Shown here one piece after another: positions 44,622 to 53,609 of a stretch of 64,000 nt of DNA. A program made the translations under genes and the position numbers. Where the stretch lies: assembly GCA_947505105.1 (NCBI GenBank), contig CANNKG010000001.1, positions 1 to 64,000 of the forward strand, given 5' to 3'. Position 1 is the first letter of the stretch, and every line of letters starts with the position of its first letter. This DNA comes from Methylococcaceae bacterium. Its GTDB lineage: Bacteria > Pseudomonadota > Gammaproteobacteria > Methylococcales > Methylomonadaceae. The notes under the pieces were generated by a model. The model was not told the origin of the DNA, searched no databases, and was given only the letters and a program-made list of their open reading frames with translations.

Positions 44622-46373
44622 TCAGTGAGTATGGTCGCACTCACTCAAAAAACTCAAGATGCTTTCACGGTATTGGTAATAATCTGGATGTTCAAGTAAT
44701 GCCTTACGCGTTCTGGGTCTGGGCAAATCGATTAGTTCGATTTTGCCGATTTTAGCATTCGGCCCATTGGTCATCATAACCACTCGATCCGCTAATAAAA
44801 TCGCCTCATCGACATCGTGGGTAACGACAATCGCTGTCACCTGGGTGCGCTGCCAGACTTCCATCAGCACTTCCTGCAATTCCCAACGCGTCAACGAATC
44901 TAACATCCCAAACGGTTCATCGAGTAACAGCAATTTCGGTGACAACGCAAAAGCTCTGGCAATACCAACCCGTTGCTTCATGCCGTTCGATAAATCAACT
45001 GCCTTCTTAGTTAAGGCGTCGCCTAAACCGACACGGGTTAGATAATAGGTAATAATTTCGTCGCGTTGTTTCGAGGTCGCATGCGGATAGACTTTTTCGA
45101 CCCCCAAGGCGACATTTTCATAGGCGGTCAGCCACGGAAACAAACTCGGTGCCTGAAACACCACCCCTTTGTCGGGACCTGCGCTATCGACTTCTCGGTT
45201 GTCGAGAATAATCCCGCCTTCCGAAACGCTGTTAAGACCGGCTGTCATCGATAACACCGTCGATTTGCCGCAGCCCGAATGGCCGATAATTGAGATGAAT
45301 TCGCCTTTCTTCATTTTCAAATCAAAGCCATCGACGACTTTTACCGTACCTTTGCCGTCCGAGGTCGGATAAATTTTCGATAACTGTGAAAATTCCAAAT
45401 AGCGCGGCGAACTGAGCTCCTTTTTAGCAGAATCCAGAGCGCTAGGCACTTGGTTCCAATCGTGTCGGGTATTCGGGCGCACATTAGGCAAGGTGCGTAG
45501 GTTGGTTTCGGATTGTTGAGTTTTCTCCATGCCGATTGCCATTAAATATTTTGTGATCGCGGCGCGCAGTTGTTTGAATTCCTGATTATGATTCAGCGCG
45601 GTCCGATCGCGCGGCCTCGGCAGATTCACCTTGAAATCTGGGCCAAAGGTGGCATTTGGACCCGGATTAAGCGGAATGACTCGGTCGGCCATGTAAATGG
45701 CTTCATCGACATCATTGGTAATCAGGATCACGGTTTTCTTTTCTTGTTCCCAAATCTGCAAAATCTCATCCTGCAAATTACCGCGCGTCAATGCATCCAA
45801 GGCACTTAAGGGTTCGTCGAGCAACAAAATATCGGGATTGGCCGCCAACGCCCGCGCCACATTAACGCGCTGGCGCATCCCGCCGGACAATTCAGCCGGC
45901 AATTTGTGCATCGCCGCACCTAAGTTCACCATACGCACATATTTTTCTGTGTGGGCTTTGCGTTGTTCGGCCGACCATTCCTTAAAGATAGCATCGACCG
46001 CCAAAGCGACGTTTTCAAACACGGTCAGCCACGGCATCAGCGAATAATTTTGAAACACCACGCCACGATCGGGTCCAGGCCCTGTAATCGCCTGACCTTG
46101 TTTTAAGACCTCGCCACTGTCGGGGCTGATTAAGCCCGCGATTGTTGAAATCAACGTGGTTTTGCCGCTGCCGGAAAAGCCGACAATTGCAATGAATTCG
46201 CCGGCTCTGATCGACAAATTAATATCGTTTAAAATCGAAACCCGGGCACTGCCTTCGCCGTAACTTTTGCACAGCTGTTTAAGTTCCACCAGCGGTAAAG
46301 CGACGTCGGTCATGGGAGTCCTTGCTTTTGAGTAATTATTAATCGCAATCACATTCTGTTGTAATGCTGACAT
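44622..46373 (-). CDS. Nitrate ABC transporter, two ATPase domains fused (NrtC/NrtD type)
   Basis: The protein has 583 residues with a strong AGGAG site before ATG 46373. Two complete ABC ATPase domains are arranged in tandem. The first (about 28-275) has GFSGSGKTT, LSGGMRQRVNVARAL, ILLLDEPLSALD and VILITNDVDEA. The second (about 320-580) has GHSGCGKST, LSNGMKQRVGIARAF, LLLLDEPFGMLD and VVTHDVDEA. Note Asn instead of His in the first switch loop. Cyanobacteria split these roles between NrtC and NrtD, and NrtC carries an extra substrate-binding-like domain that is missing here. It drives nitrate uptake with NrtB and NrtA encoded just upstream. Confidence 0.88.
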   Translation of the reverse strand: MSALQQNVIAINNYSKARTPMTDVALPLVELKQLCKSYGEGSARVSILNDINLSIRAGEFIAIVGFSGSGKTTLISTIAGLISPDSGEVLKQGQAITGPGPDRGVVFQNYSLMPWLTVFENVALAVDAIFKEWSAEQRKAHTEKYVRMVNLGAAMHKLPAELSGGMRQRVNVARALAANPDILLLDEPLSALDALTRGNLQDEILQIWEQEKKTVILITNDVDEAIYMADRVIPLNPGPNATFGPDFKVNLPRPRDRTALNHNQEFKQLRAAITKYLMAIGMEKTQQSETNLRTLPNVRPNTRHDWNQVPSALDSAKKELSSPRYLEFSQLSKIYPTSDGKGTVKVVDGFDLKMKKGEFISIIGHSGCGKSTVLSMTAGLNSVSEGGIILDNREVDSAGPDKGVVFQAPSLFPWLTAYENVALGVEKVYPHATSKQRDEIITYYLTRVGLGDALTKKAVDLSNGMKQRVGIARAFALSPKLLLLDEPFGMLDSLTRWELQEVLMEVWQRTQVTAIVVTHDVDEAILLADRVVMMTNGPNAKIGKIELIDLPRPRTRKALLEHPDYYQYRESILSFLSECDHTH

Positions 46374-46382
46374 GATTGGCTC

Positions 46383-47399
46383 CTAGAGAGTTCTTCCGAA
46401 GGCAAAGACGTTCTGGACCGATTGCATGATCCGATCCAGAATGAAGCCGATAATGCCGATTGTGAAAACTGCCACCATAATGCGTCCGAGCGAGTTGGAA
46501 CTGCCATTCTGAAATTCGTCCCAGACGAATTTACCTAAACCTGGATTTTGCGCGAGCATTTCGGCCGCAATTAACACCATCCAGCCCACCCCCAACGACA
46601 AGCGCATTCCAGTAAATATGTAAGGCAGGGCTGACGGTAAGACAATCTTTTTGATTTGGGTGCTCCAGTTCAAGCGCAACACTTTCGCGACATTGATCAG
46701 ATCTTTATCGATCGACGAAACGCCGACTGCGGTATTGATCAAAGTCGGCCATAATGAACACAGGGTCACGGTAATCGCCGAGGTGATAAAGGATTTTTCG
46801 AACCAAGAATCGTCAGTGGTGACATAAACCGCGCTGACCACCAAGGTGACAATCGGCAGCCATGCCAATGGCGATACCGGTTTGAAAATCTGAATCAAGG
46901 GATTAATCGCGGTATTGATCACTGGGCTCATGCCGCACAGCAACCCTAACGGCACCGCAATTAAGCTCGCGATCAGAAATCCAGCAAACACGGTGTACAG
47001 GCTGGTAAAAATCTTGTCGAGATAAGTCGCCTGACCGTTGTAGGGTCTGACTTTAATTTCAGCCTGCGGATTTTCGGCCAGTTTTTGGGCATTGCGTTCG
47101 GCCTGTTTTTGATAATATTCCTCAGCTTTCGCGCGCTCAGAAAAATGGTCTGCTAACAAACCGCCCGCTTCGTGCCATACCGCGCTGGGGCCTGGAATCG
47201 CGCCCAAACTGGTATTGATCTGACCTGCCGAGAAACCCCACACACCTAAGAACAATATAAAGGCAAAGATGGGGACACCCATAATCAGGAACAATTGGCG
47301 TAGTTGTTGGTTGACGTTGTCGCCCGCTGCAATTTTGACCAGTGGGACAAACCAAGTTAGACCAGTAATTGTTAAAAATTTGATCAGTGAGTTATACAT
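46383..47399 (-). CDS. nrtB: Nitrate ABC transporter permease NrtB
   Basis: The protein has 338 residues with six or so membrane helices. The permease signature loop is [21 protein letters not shown] followed by [18 protein letters not shown], typical of the nitrate/sulfonate/taurine family (NrtB, SsuC, TauC). Its N-terminal region has an extended periplasmic insertion (about 70-115) as in nitrate permeases. GAGGTG precedes the ATG. It forms the channel for nitrate together with the fused ATPase encoded nine bases downstream and NrtA upstream. Confidence 0.92.
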   Translation of the reverse strand: MYNSLIKFLTITGLTWFVPLVKIAAGDNVNQQLRQLFLIMGVPIFAFILFLGVWGFSAGQINTSLGAIPGPSAVWHEAGGLLADHFSERAKAEEYYQKQAERNAQKLAENPQAEIKVRPYNGQATYLDKIFTSLYTVFAGFLIASLIAVPLGLLCGMSPVINTAINPLIQIFKPVSPLAWLPIVTLVVSAVYVTTDDSWFEKSFITSAITVTLCSLWPTLINTAVGVSSIDKDLINVAKVLRLNWSTQIKKIVLPSALPYIFTGMRLSLGVGWMVLIAAEMLAQNPGLGKFVWDEFQNGSSNSLGRIMVAVFTIGIIGFILDRIMQSVQNVFAFGRTL

Positions 47400-47442
47400 T
47401 GCACACCTCGAAAGCCTTTTTAAGTTTGATGTTCATTGATCG

Positions 47443-48843
47443 CTATTTTTCGACAACTTTGCCACCGGCAACGACTTGTTTGCCTTTCAATCCAATTGCA
47501 AATTTACTCAGATAATCATTCGGTTTAGTGGCATCAAAGGTAATACCGTCAATGAAATCAGCACTTGCGGGTTTAATACCGCTTTCGGTTTCCGCAGGAA
47601 AATCACTCGGCTTAGCCTTGCCTTCGGCAATTAACGCCTTTGCCGCTGTCATATAAATATCAGGTCGATAGACTTTTTTGGCGGTTTCCATATACCAGGC
47701 ATCAGGTTTGGCTTCGTTAATCTGTCCCCAACGACGCATTTGAGTCAAGCTCCAAATCGCATCGCTGTAGTAGGGATACGAACCATTGTGACGGAAAAAC
47801 ACGTTAAAATCCGGTAAGCTGCGTTTGTCGCCTTTTTCATATTCAAATGTACCCGACATACTGTTCGCCAATACTGCCGAATCCGCGCCGACATATTGCT
47901 TCTGCGACAACATCTCGACCGCTTCAGGTCGGTTTTTATTGCTTTCGGCATCGAGCCACATTGAGGCACGAATCAAGGCTTTAATCACTGCGATATGGGT
48001 TTTGGGATTTTTATCCGCCCATTCTTTATTCACCGCGAAAATCTTTTCAGCGCTGTTTTTCATCAATTCATAATCACTGATCACCGGTACGCCAATGCCT
48101 TTGAATACCGCTTGTTGATTCCAGGGTTCGCCCACGCAGTAACCAACAATAGTGCCAGAATCCATAGTTGCAGGCATTTGTGGCGGCGGTGTAACCGAGA
48201 GCATCGCTTCCGCGCCCAATTGACCAGAAGTATCGGCCGGCGGCTCGTAAAACCCTGGATTAATGCCGCCTGCTGCTAGCCAATAACGCAGTTTCATATT
48301 ATGGGTACCGACCGGAAAGGTCATCGCCATATTAAAGGGTTTGCCTTCCGCTTTATATTTTTCCAAGACCGGCTTCAAGGTGTCGGCTTTAATAGGATGC
48401 ACCGGTTTGCCATCCTGCATGGGAATCTGCGGTTTCATTTGCTTCCAGACGTCATTGGAAACCGTAATCGCATCGCCATTTAGTGTCAAGGTGAAAGCAC
48501 TGACAATATCGGCTTTCGTGCCATAACCAATCGCACCACCGAATGGCAAGGTAGCGAGCATGTGCGCGCCATCCAGTTCGCCACTGACCACCCGATCAAA
48601 TAAAACTTTCCAGTTCGCTTGCGCTTCAAGCTGGACCGATAAACCTTCTTCATCGAAATAGCCCTTTTCGAAGGCGACCGCTAACGGCGCCATATCGGTC
48701 AGTTTAATAAAGCCGAACTTTAAACTGTCTTTTTCGAGCTCAGCGGCGCTGAGTGAAATTGAACAGCTTAACGAGGTCACGGCGAGCGTTGCTGACAACA
48801 CTTTAGTCAATGTAGGGCGTAAGAATTTTGCGGCCTGTTTCAT
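47443..48843 (-). CDS. nrtA: Nitrate ABC transporter substrate-binding protein NrtA
   Basis: The protein has 466 residues with an N-terminal signal sequence (to about residue 34, ISLSAAE). The solute-binding core shows LKFGFIKLTDMAPLAVAFEKGYF, HMLATLPFGGAIG and VGYCVGEPWNQQAV, all diagnostic of the NrtA/CmpA branch that binds nitrate or bicarbonate. The nitrate enzymes encoded downstream make nitrate the likely ligand. It would be periplasmic. The gene is first in the operon and follows a leader with two ANTAR-type hairpins and a terminator, so its expression is under antitermination control. Confidence 0.93.
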   Translation of the reverse strand: MKQAAKFLRPTLTKVLSATLAVTSLSCSISLSAAELEKDSLKFGFIKLTDMAPLAVAFEKGYFDEEGLSVQLEAQANWKVLFDRVVSGELDGAHMLATLPFGGAIGYGTKADIVSAFTLTLNGDAITVSNDVWKQMKPQIPMQDGKPVHPIKADTLKPVLEKYKAEGKPFNMAMTFPVGTHNMKLRYWLAAGGINPGFYEPPADTSGQLGAEAMLSVTPPPQMPATMDSGTIVGYCVGEPWNQQAVFKGIGVPVISDYELMKNSAEKIFAVNKEWADKNPKTHIAVIKALIRASMWLDAESNKNRPEAVEMLSQKQYVGADSAVLANSMSGTFEYEKGDKRSLPDFNVFFRHNGSYPYYSDAIWSLTQMRRWGQINEAKPDAWYMETAKKVYRPDIYMTAAKALIAEGKAKPSDFPAETESGIKPASADFIDGITFDATKPNDYLSKFAIGLKGKQVVAGGKVVEK

Positions 48844-48874
48844 AAGTCACTTATCCTGTATCAAAATTTAGGGC

Positions 48875-48931
48875 AAAAAAAAGGCGTCTCGAAACCGGCG
48901 GTCAAAAGACCATGCCGATTAAGTAGACGCC
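48875..48931 (-). terminator. Leader terminator upstream of nrtA
   Basis: On the minus strand GGCGTCT (48931-48925) pairs with AGACGCC (48889-48883). An inner hairpin is formed by GGC..GGTC-TTTT-GACC..GCC, and eight T residues follow (48882-48875). This is a classical intrinsic terminator 31 bases before the nrtA start codon. Read-through would require the ANTAR regulator acting on the hairpins just upstream. Confidence 0.88.
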
Positions 48932-48942
48932 GTTGTCAGTTT

Positions 48943-48983
48943 GCTCAACGTTGAGCTTAATGTTTGGCTCCAACGTTGGAGCC
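48943..48983 (-). promoter_or_regulatory. ANTAR-binding double hairpin in the nrtA leader RNA
   Basis: Two successive stem-loops appear on the minus strand: GGCTCC-AACGTT-GGAGCC (48983-48966) and GCTC-AACGTT-GAGC (48956-48943), with nine bases between. Both have the same six-base loop AACGUU, with A at position 1 and G at position 4 as known for ANTAR targets such as the nasF leader. An ANTAR regulator gene is divergent and adjacent, and a terminator follows 12 bases later. This fits transcription antitermination by nitrate-responsive binding. Confidence 0.88.
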
Positions 48984-48997
48984 GCTGTCTTAAACAA

Positions 48998-49014
48998 AGC
49001 AGTTACCGTGCCAT
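48998..49014 (-). promoter_or_regulatory. Sigma-54 promoter of the nrtA operon
   Basis: ATGGCACGGTAACTGCT on the minus strand has GG and GC separated by exactly ten bases, with TGGCACG at -24 and CTGCT at -12. It predicts a start near 48987, four bases before the first ANTAR hairpin. NtrC-type activation under nitrogen limitation is expected; a half-site TGCACC at 49165 is only suggestive. Confidence 0.75.
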
Positions 49015-49311
49015 AACTCCAAAAGCAATAACCAATAGAATAAAAGATATTTTTTTACAGTATGTTATAGAATTTTCCGATATTAATAATCTCTGACTGA
49101 ACGGCGATTTTGGGTGACCGTTCCCCGACAATTGAACAATATAAGTGCGACATTGTGGCGTGTTTGCACCAATTGAACACAAATACCCAAACGAGCAAAG
49201 AATTTACGCTTAGACGAATTTACCCCCATCGATTTTTTTTGATGGGTGTAATAGAAATCCTGCGTTATTTACCGCATACTTTAGTAACCTCCTTTACTCG
49301 CGCTTAGGGCC

Positions 49312-49881
49312 ATGCTGAACTCATTATTAGTTGAAGATGATATTAAGGCGACTCTTTTAGAAACTGCACTTAAAGCTCATCAGTTCAATATTCTAAAAAC
49401 CCACTACAGCGCAGCATTTTTAAAGTTCGTGCAAGAAACGCGGCCCGATCTGCTTATTTTTAATCTCCGCTCCCCTTCCGAAGCCTTGCTCGCTGATATA
49501 CAAACGCTTAACCAAAAGTCACCCTTACCGGTCATTATGTTCACTCTAGACGGTCGTCATGAAACGCTGCAAAAAGCGATGCAGGCCGAGATCAGCGCTT
49601 TTGTGGTCGACGGTCTCGACAGTCAGCGGATCAACAGTATTATCCAGATCGGTCTTGCCCGCTTTAAACAGCAGCAAATTCTTAAACATGCGCTGGATGA
49701 GGCACTTACGCAACTGGAAGACCGCAAACAAATCGACCGTGCCAAGGCTATTTTAATAAAAACCCAAAATTACACGGAAGACGTGGCTTACCATACCCTC
49801 AGAAAATTAGCGATGGATCGAAATATTACCCTGGGTGAAATGGCGAAAAACGTCATTGCTATGGCCGATCTACTGAAGTAA
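49312..49881 (+). CDS. ANTAR-domain antiterminator (NasT-like)
   Basis: The protein has 189 residues. An N-terminal receiver-like domain (about 1-120) keeps the acidic pair EDD (9-10) but has Asn at residue 51 (LLIFNLRSP) where the phosphorylated Asp should be, so it is probably a pseudo-receiver. Residues about 130-189 are an ANTAR RNA-binding domain (LEDRKQIDRAKAIL, then YHTLRKLAMDRNITL). Such proteins bind paired hexaloop hairpins and block terminators. The divergent nrtA leader contains exactly that target. NasT is normally held by the nitrate sensor NasS, which is not encoded here; the GAF protein downstream may serve instead. Confidence 0.9.
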   Translation: MLNSLLVEDDIKATLLETALKAHQFNILKTHYSAAFLKFVQETRPDLLIFNLRSPSEALLADIQTLNQKSPLPVIMFTLDGRHETLQKAMQAEISAFVVDGLDSQRINSIIQIGLARFKQQQILKHALDEALTQLEDRKQIDRAKAILIKTQNYTEDVAYHTLRKLAMDRNITLGEMAKNVIAMADLLK

Positions 49882-49911
49882 CCACGAAACCGTGCTCAGG
49901 CATGCAACACT

Positions 49912-50835
49912 ATGAAAACCTTTATTAAAGTTATTGAAATCTGGATTCCTGACCAGGAACGCACCCAATTAGAATTTGGTTCCGGCTTATATGGCGCCTT
50001 CACCGAATTCAAGGCCGCCAGCACTCAGCAGACGTTTGCCTATGACGAGGGCTTACCCGGAAAGGCCTGGGCGCAGGGTCATCCGATTGTCTTAACGCGT
50101 TTTGAACATTCGTACTTTAAGCGCATTGATGAAGCTCAAAAAGCCGGTCTTACCTGTGGTATAGCCATTCCAATTTTTGCCGGTGAGTTTCTGCTCGCGG
50201 TCGTGGTGTTTTTATGCGGGGACGATGAGGAAAACGTTTGCGCTATCGAAGTCTGGTGCAACGATACGCTGAAGGGTGACGCACTCTCAGTCATGGATGG
50301 CTATTATGGAGCCCTAGAACCTTTTGAGCAGATTTCAAGAAAAATGTCCTTAGCTAAAGGCGATGGCATTCCTGGAATGGTATGGAAAACCGGCATGCCG
50401 ATGCTAGTGGAAGACATTAGCAAAATCAGCGGATCGACCCGATCTATCGACGCCCAAGCCGCCGGAATCACCACCGGTCTTGGAATTCCCATCATCAACC
50501 ATCATGGGAAGGTTTATATCATGACCTTTCTGTCCGCTAAGGCTGCTCCCATAGCCAAACGAATTCAAATTTGGATTCCTGATCCATTGGGCAAGCAGCT
50601 TATTTGTCAGCAAGGTTATAGTAAAAATAGTAACAATCTGGCGGAAATATTTGAAACCACGACGGTCAGAAAAGGTGAAGGCGCTTTGGGACGGGTTTGG
50701 TTGACGGGTCTCCCTGTAATCTCCGGTAGTCAAGTACGCGAGTATAATCCGGAACTTAGCGATCTAAGCAGTATGCTGGCAATTCCAGTGATTGAACAGG
50801 CCTCTTTAAAAGCGATAGTTACTTTTCTGTTTTAA
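49912..50835 (+). CDS. Triple-GAF-repeat protein, probable sensor
   Basis: The protein has 307 residues made of three tandem GAF-like units of about 100 residues. Each begins with a VIEIW-, AIEVW- or RIQIW-type strand, then contains a GLPGKAWAQG / GIPGMVWKTG / ALGRVWLTG segment, and ends with a GIAIPI-, GLGIPI- or MLAIPV-type strand. There is no output domain, signal peptide or membrane helix. The gene starts 30 bases after the ANTAR regulator gene, so co-expression is very likely. I infer that it senses a small molecule, perhaps nitrate or nitrite or redox state, and controls the ANTAR protein. No direct evidence for the ligand is visible. Confidence 0.75.
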   Translation: MKTFIKVIEIWIPDQERTQLEFGSGLYGAFTEFKAASTQQTFAYDEGLPGKAWAQGHPIVLTRFEHSYFKRIDEAQKAGLTCGIAIPIFAGEFLLAVVVFLCGDDEENVCAIEVWCNDTLKGDALSVMDGYYGALEPFEQISRKMSLAKGDGIPGMVWKTGMPMLVEDISKISGSTRSIDAQAAGITTGLGIPIINHHGKVYIMTFLSAKAAPIAKRIQIWIPDPLGKQLICQQGYSKNSNNLAEIFETTTVRKGEGALGRVWLTGLPVISGSQVREYNPELSDLSSMLAIPVIEQASLKAIVTFLF

Positions 50836-50948
50836 TCAATCATCCATAAGCTGGAAGATTCGCAACCTTTCGAAATGACTGCTTGTCTTGACTTTGTCAT
50901 AAAATTTACCTTTTAACCCATATAATCAAGCTAACCAGTTTATTAACG

Positions 50949-51986
50949 ATGCAAAGTCACAACACCTCTTATCTGCTGCGTCTCGATTCAATCCGTTTTA
51001 TCGCCGCCTCTATGGTGCTGTTATTTCACGGATCGGTTGTTCAGATCGCATTTCTCCACTCGCTAAATCCCTTTCTGGTATGGATTCAAGAAGGTCATCG
51101 CGGTGTGAATTTATTTTTTGCCTTAAGCGGTTTTTTATTCGCACTAATCGCCGGAAAAGGCCAGCCAATTATTTATAAAAACTTTATCTTTAATCGTTTT
51201 TTACGCATCTTTCCATTGCTGATTTTTGTATTTTTGATCACTGCCGCCATCAATAGAGATACGTGGCATGCCTATCAAGTGCTCGGACTGCTGCTGATAC
51301 AATTTAATCTCAGCGAGTTTCAGAGCCAGCCGACCCTTGGCACCAGTTGGACAATTTCAACTGAATTTATTTTTTACTTACTCTTTCCATTTTTACATCA
51401 ATTTGCCAACCGTTATGGGGAACGTTATCTGATCGGCCTTATCAGCTTGTTCATCATCATGCGCTTTTTGTGCCTACCCCTAATGCCTAACGAACTTAAC
51501 TATTTTTTTTCAATTCTTGGCCGTTTCGATGTACTCTTGGTCGGTATGCTGATTGGGCGCTACTATCTCCAGCATTCCAAAGTTTGTATCAATTATTACG
51601 CATTGCCGCTAACACTTTTACTTTTGACCGCTTACTTTATGCTCTTGTCTGGAATGCCGCATTCTCCGGCCTATCTGGTATTGCATCCTCCGTTTGAAGC
51701 CTTGCTGTGGAGTTTGCTCATTGTTACGACTCTCAATAGCAAGATTCTCTGGCTTTCGTTTGAAAAATTGACCGCAAGACTCGGAAGCGTCAGTTATTCC
51801 ATGTATCTGCTTCACCCATTTATCATCGTGAATTGCCAGAATCTCAACCTCATCGAAAATCCTTTAACCAATGCGCTGATCGTGAGTACCATGATTATCC
51901 TGCCATCAAGTATCGCCTTAGCTTTTTTAAGTTTTCATGTCATTGAAAAACCTTTTCTGGATTTTCGCGTTCGCTACTTTTCCTGA
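50949..51986 (+). CDS. Acyltransferase 3 family membrane protein (OafA/YrhL type)
   Basis: The protein has 345 residues with about ten membrane helices. The family marks are LRLDSIRFIAASMVLLFH near the N terminus with the catalytic His, GVNLFFALSGFL, GTSWTISTEFIFYLLFP and the final SYSMYLLHPF. These enzymes transfer acetyl or other short acyl groups to sugars of polysaccharides, lipids or antibiotics at the cytoplasmic membrane. The substrate is unknown. It has no obvious operon partner; mlaA follows after 111 bases. Confidence 0.9.
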   Translation: MQSHNTSYLLRLDSIRFIAASMVLLFHGSVVQIAFLHSLNPFLVWIQEGHRGVNLFFALSGFLFALIAGKGQPIIYKNFIFNRFLRIFPLLIFVFLITAAINRDTWHAYQVLGLLLIQFNLSEFQSQPTLGTSWTISTEFIFYLLFPFLHQFANRYGERYLIGLISLFIIMRFLCLPLMPNELNYFFSILGRFDVLLVGMLIGRYYLQHSKVCINYYALPLTLLLLTAYFMLLSGMPHSPAYLVLHPPFEALLWSLLIVTTLNSKILWLSFEKLTARLGSVSYSMYLLHPFIIVNCQNLNLIENPLTNALIVSTMIILPSSIALAFLSFHVIEKPFLDFRVRYFS

Positions 51987-52097
51987 TGTCAGACGAATAT
52001 CTGGATTTATTATTTGTTACGCTAAACCTTGCGGTGATGATGTATACTGCATTTTTTAATCATTTATATGATTCATAACAGTTATATAACATTCCAA

Positions 52098-52871
52098 ATG
52101 AAAACGTTGCCTCTTCATTCTCATAAAATCCTTCTTGCCTTCCTGGTCAGTTGCTTAAGCGCCTGCGCCACTACTCAAACTTCTGAATCTCAGGCGCATG
52201 ATGATTGGGAGCATACGAATCGGAAAATGCAGACCTTCAATGAAGACATCGATAGAATGGTGTTAAAACCAATGGCTAAAACTTATCTTTGGACAACACC
52301 AGAACCCGTTGATATTGCGGTCACCAATTTTTTTAACAATCTGGATGACATTGGCACTGCCGTAAATGACGTGCTGCAATTTAAACTAGTGGAGGGTGGC
52401 CTGGATTTTTCGCGATTTCTGGTCAACACCACGGTAGGAGTGGTTGGACTTTTTGATGTTGGCACCCAAATTGATCTACCTCGACATGATGAAGACTTTG
52501 ATCAAACACTCGGTGTCTGGGGGGTTCCGATGGGACCCTATATGGTTCTCCCCTTTGTCGGATCCAGTTCACCACGCGGAATGTTAGGTATGCTCGGCGA
52601 TGCCATATTTCATCCAATGACCTATACCTTCCTGTTAAGCGGTGGCGCAGTGTCGATAGCCAGTATCGGTTCAGGGGTGCTTGATGTCACCGATACTCGG
52701 GCGGGCTTATTGTCCTCGGAAAAAATCGTTAAAGAGGCGGCCATCGACCGCTACCAATTTCTAAAAAGTGCTTATATCCAGAGACGCGCTTATCTTATCA
52801 ATGACGGTAAAGTCACTGAAGATCCAGACGCCTTTCTTTTGGATGATAATTTTGATCAACCTAAAAAATAA
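52098..52871 (+). CDS. mlaA: MlaA/VacJ-family lipoprotein
   Basis: The start at 52098 gives a lipoprotein signal (HKILLAFLVSCLSAC, lipobox LSAC) and 257 residues; an ATG ten codons earlier is possible. The mature part shows the family sequence DDWEHTNRKMQTFNEDIDRMVLKP, NFFNNLDDIGTAVNDVLQ, TVGVVGLFDVGTQIDLPRHDEDFDQTLGVWGV with GPYMVLPFVGSSSPRG. MlaA is the outer-membrane part of the system that removes misplaced phospholipids from the outer leaflet. The other mla genes are not in the window. Confidence 0.92.
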   Translation: MKTLPLHSHKILLAFLVSCLSACATTQTSESQAHDDWEHTNRKMQTFNEDIDRMVLKPMAKTYLWTTPEPVDIAVTNFFNNLDDIGTAVNDVLQFKLVEGGLDFSRFLVNTTVGVVGLFDVGTQIDLPRHDEDFDQTLGVWGVPMGPYMVLPFVGSSSPRGMLGMLGDAIFHPMTYTFLLSGGAVSIASIGSGVLDVTDTRAGLLSSEKIVKEAAIDRYQFLKSAYIQRRAYLINDGKVTEDPDAFLLDDNFDQPKK

Positions 52872-52908
52872 TAGCTAATTTAAGCTTCTTGCACCTGTTA
52901 TCAAGCCT

Positions 52909-53421
52909 ATGTTTCCTCAATCATTACCCATCAATCTAAATTTAGGCCAACGAAGCCTGTGTTTGCTAATGCTACTGTTAATCAGTGGTTGCGCATCAGA
53001 AACTCCTAAACTACTTGGTAGCCCCAAGTCTGAAACTCACTATTATCCGAATAACAAAGCTTATAACCGCCCCTATACAGTCAAAGGAAAAACCTATTAT
53101 CCCCTGCCAAGTGCTGAAGGTTACCGAGAAACAGGCGTTGCCTCGTGGTATGGTCCGGAATCTGGAAACCGGACCGCTATGGGTACGCCATTCAAACCAT
53201 CTGGAATTTCCGCGGCGCATAAAACCTTGCCGCTTCCTTCCCGAGTTCGCGTCACTAACCTCGAAAATGGTCGAAGCGTTGATTTATGGGTGAATGATAG
53301 AGGCCCATTTCATCGAAACCGCTTGATAGATTTATCTCAAGGTGCCGCTAAAGCCATTGGAATGCGCGGCACAACTAAAGTTAAAGTAGAACATCTCGAA
53401 ATGCGCGCAGATAGCGACTAA
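52909..53421 (+). CDS. rlpA: RlpA-family lipoprotein (septal lytic transglycosylase type)
   Basis: The protein has 170 residues. A lipoprotein signal ends in LLISGC, followed by a linker rich in Tyr and Pro and the double-psi beta-barrel (about 70-165). The motifs ETGVASWYGPESGNRTAMG, AAHKTLPLPSRVRVTNLENG and VNDRGPFHRNRLIDLSQGAA are complete, including the catalytic Asp and Glu region. The SPOR domain that tethers longer RlpA proteins to denuded septal glycan is absent, so this is the short form. It lies 37 bases after mlaA. Confidence 0.9.
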   Translation: MFPQSLPINLNLGQRSLCLLMLLLISGCASETPKLLGSPKSETHYYPNNKAYNRPYTVKGKTYYPLPSAEGYRETGVASWYGPESGNRTAMGTPFKPSGISAAHKTLPLPSRVRVTNLENGRSVDLWVNDRGPFHRNRLIDLSQGAAKAIGMRGTTKVKVEHLEMRADSD

Positions 53422-53609
53422 TGACAGGAATTCTCCAAGACAGCACGTCTTTTGAACCAAGCGTGCTGCAGAAATTTACCCCAAAAACTCCAAATTCTAT
53501 TTGAAAAATCCCTGTCTTACCCCCATTACTCTCAAGACAACATTTTTTACTTTAAAAAAACGTTCTTAAAAATTGACATCAATCATCACCTAAACCTGAG
53601 AGATAAATC

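Noticed and set aside
49165-49180. NtrC binding site upstream of the sigma-54 promoter
   Set aside because: Only the TGCACC half matches; the second half is too poor to list as a site.
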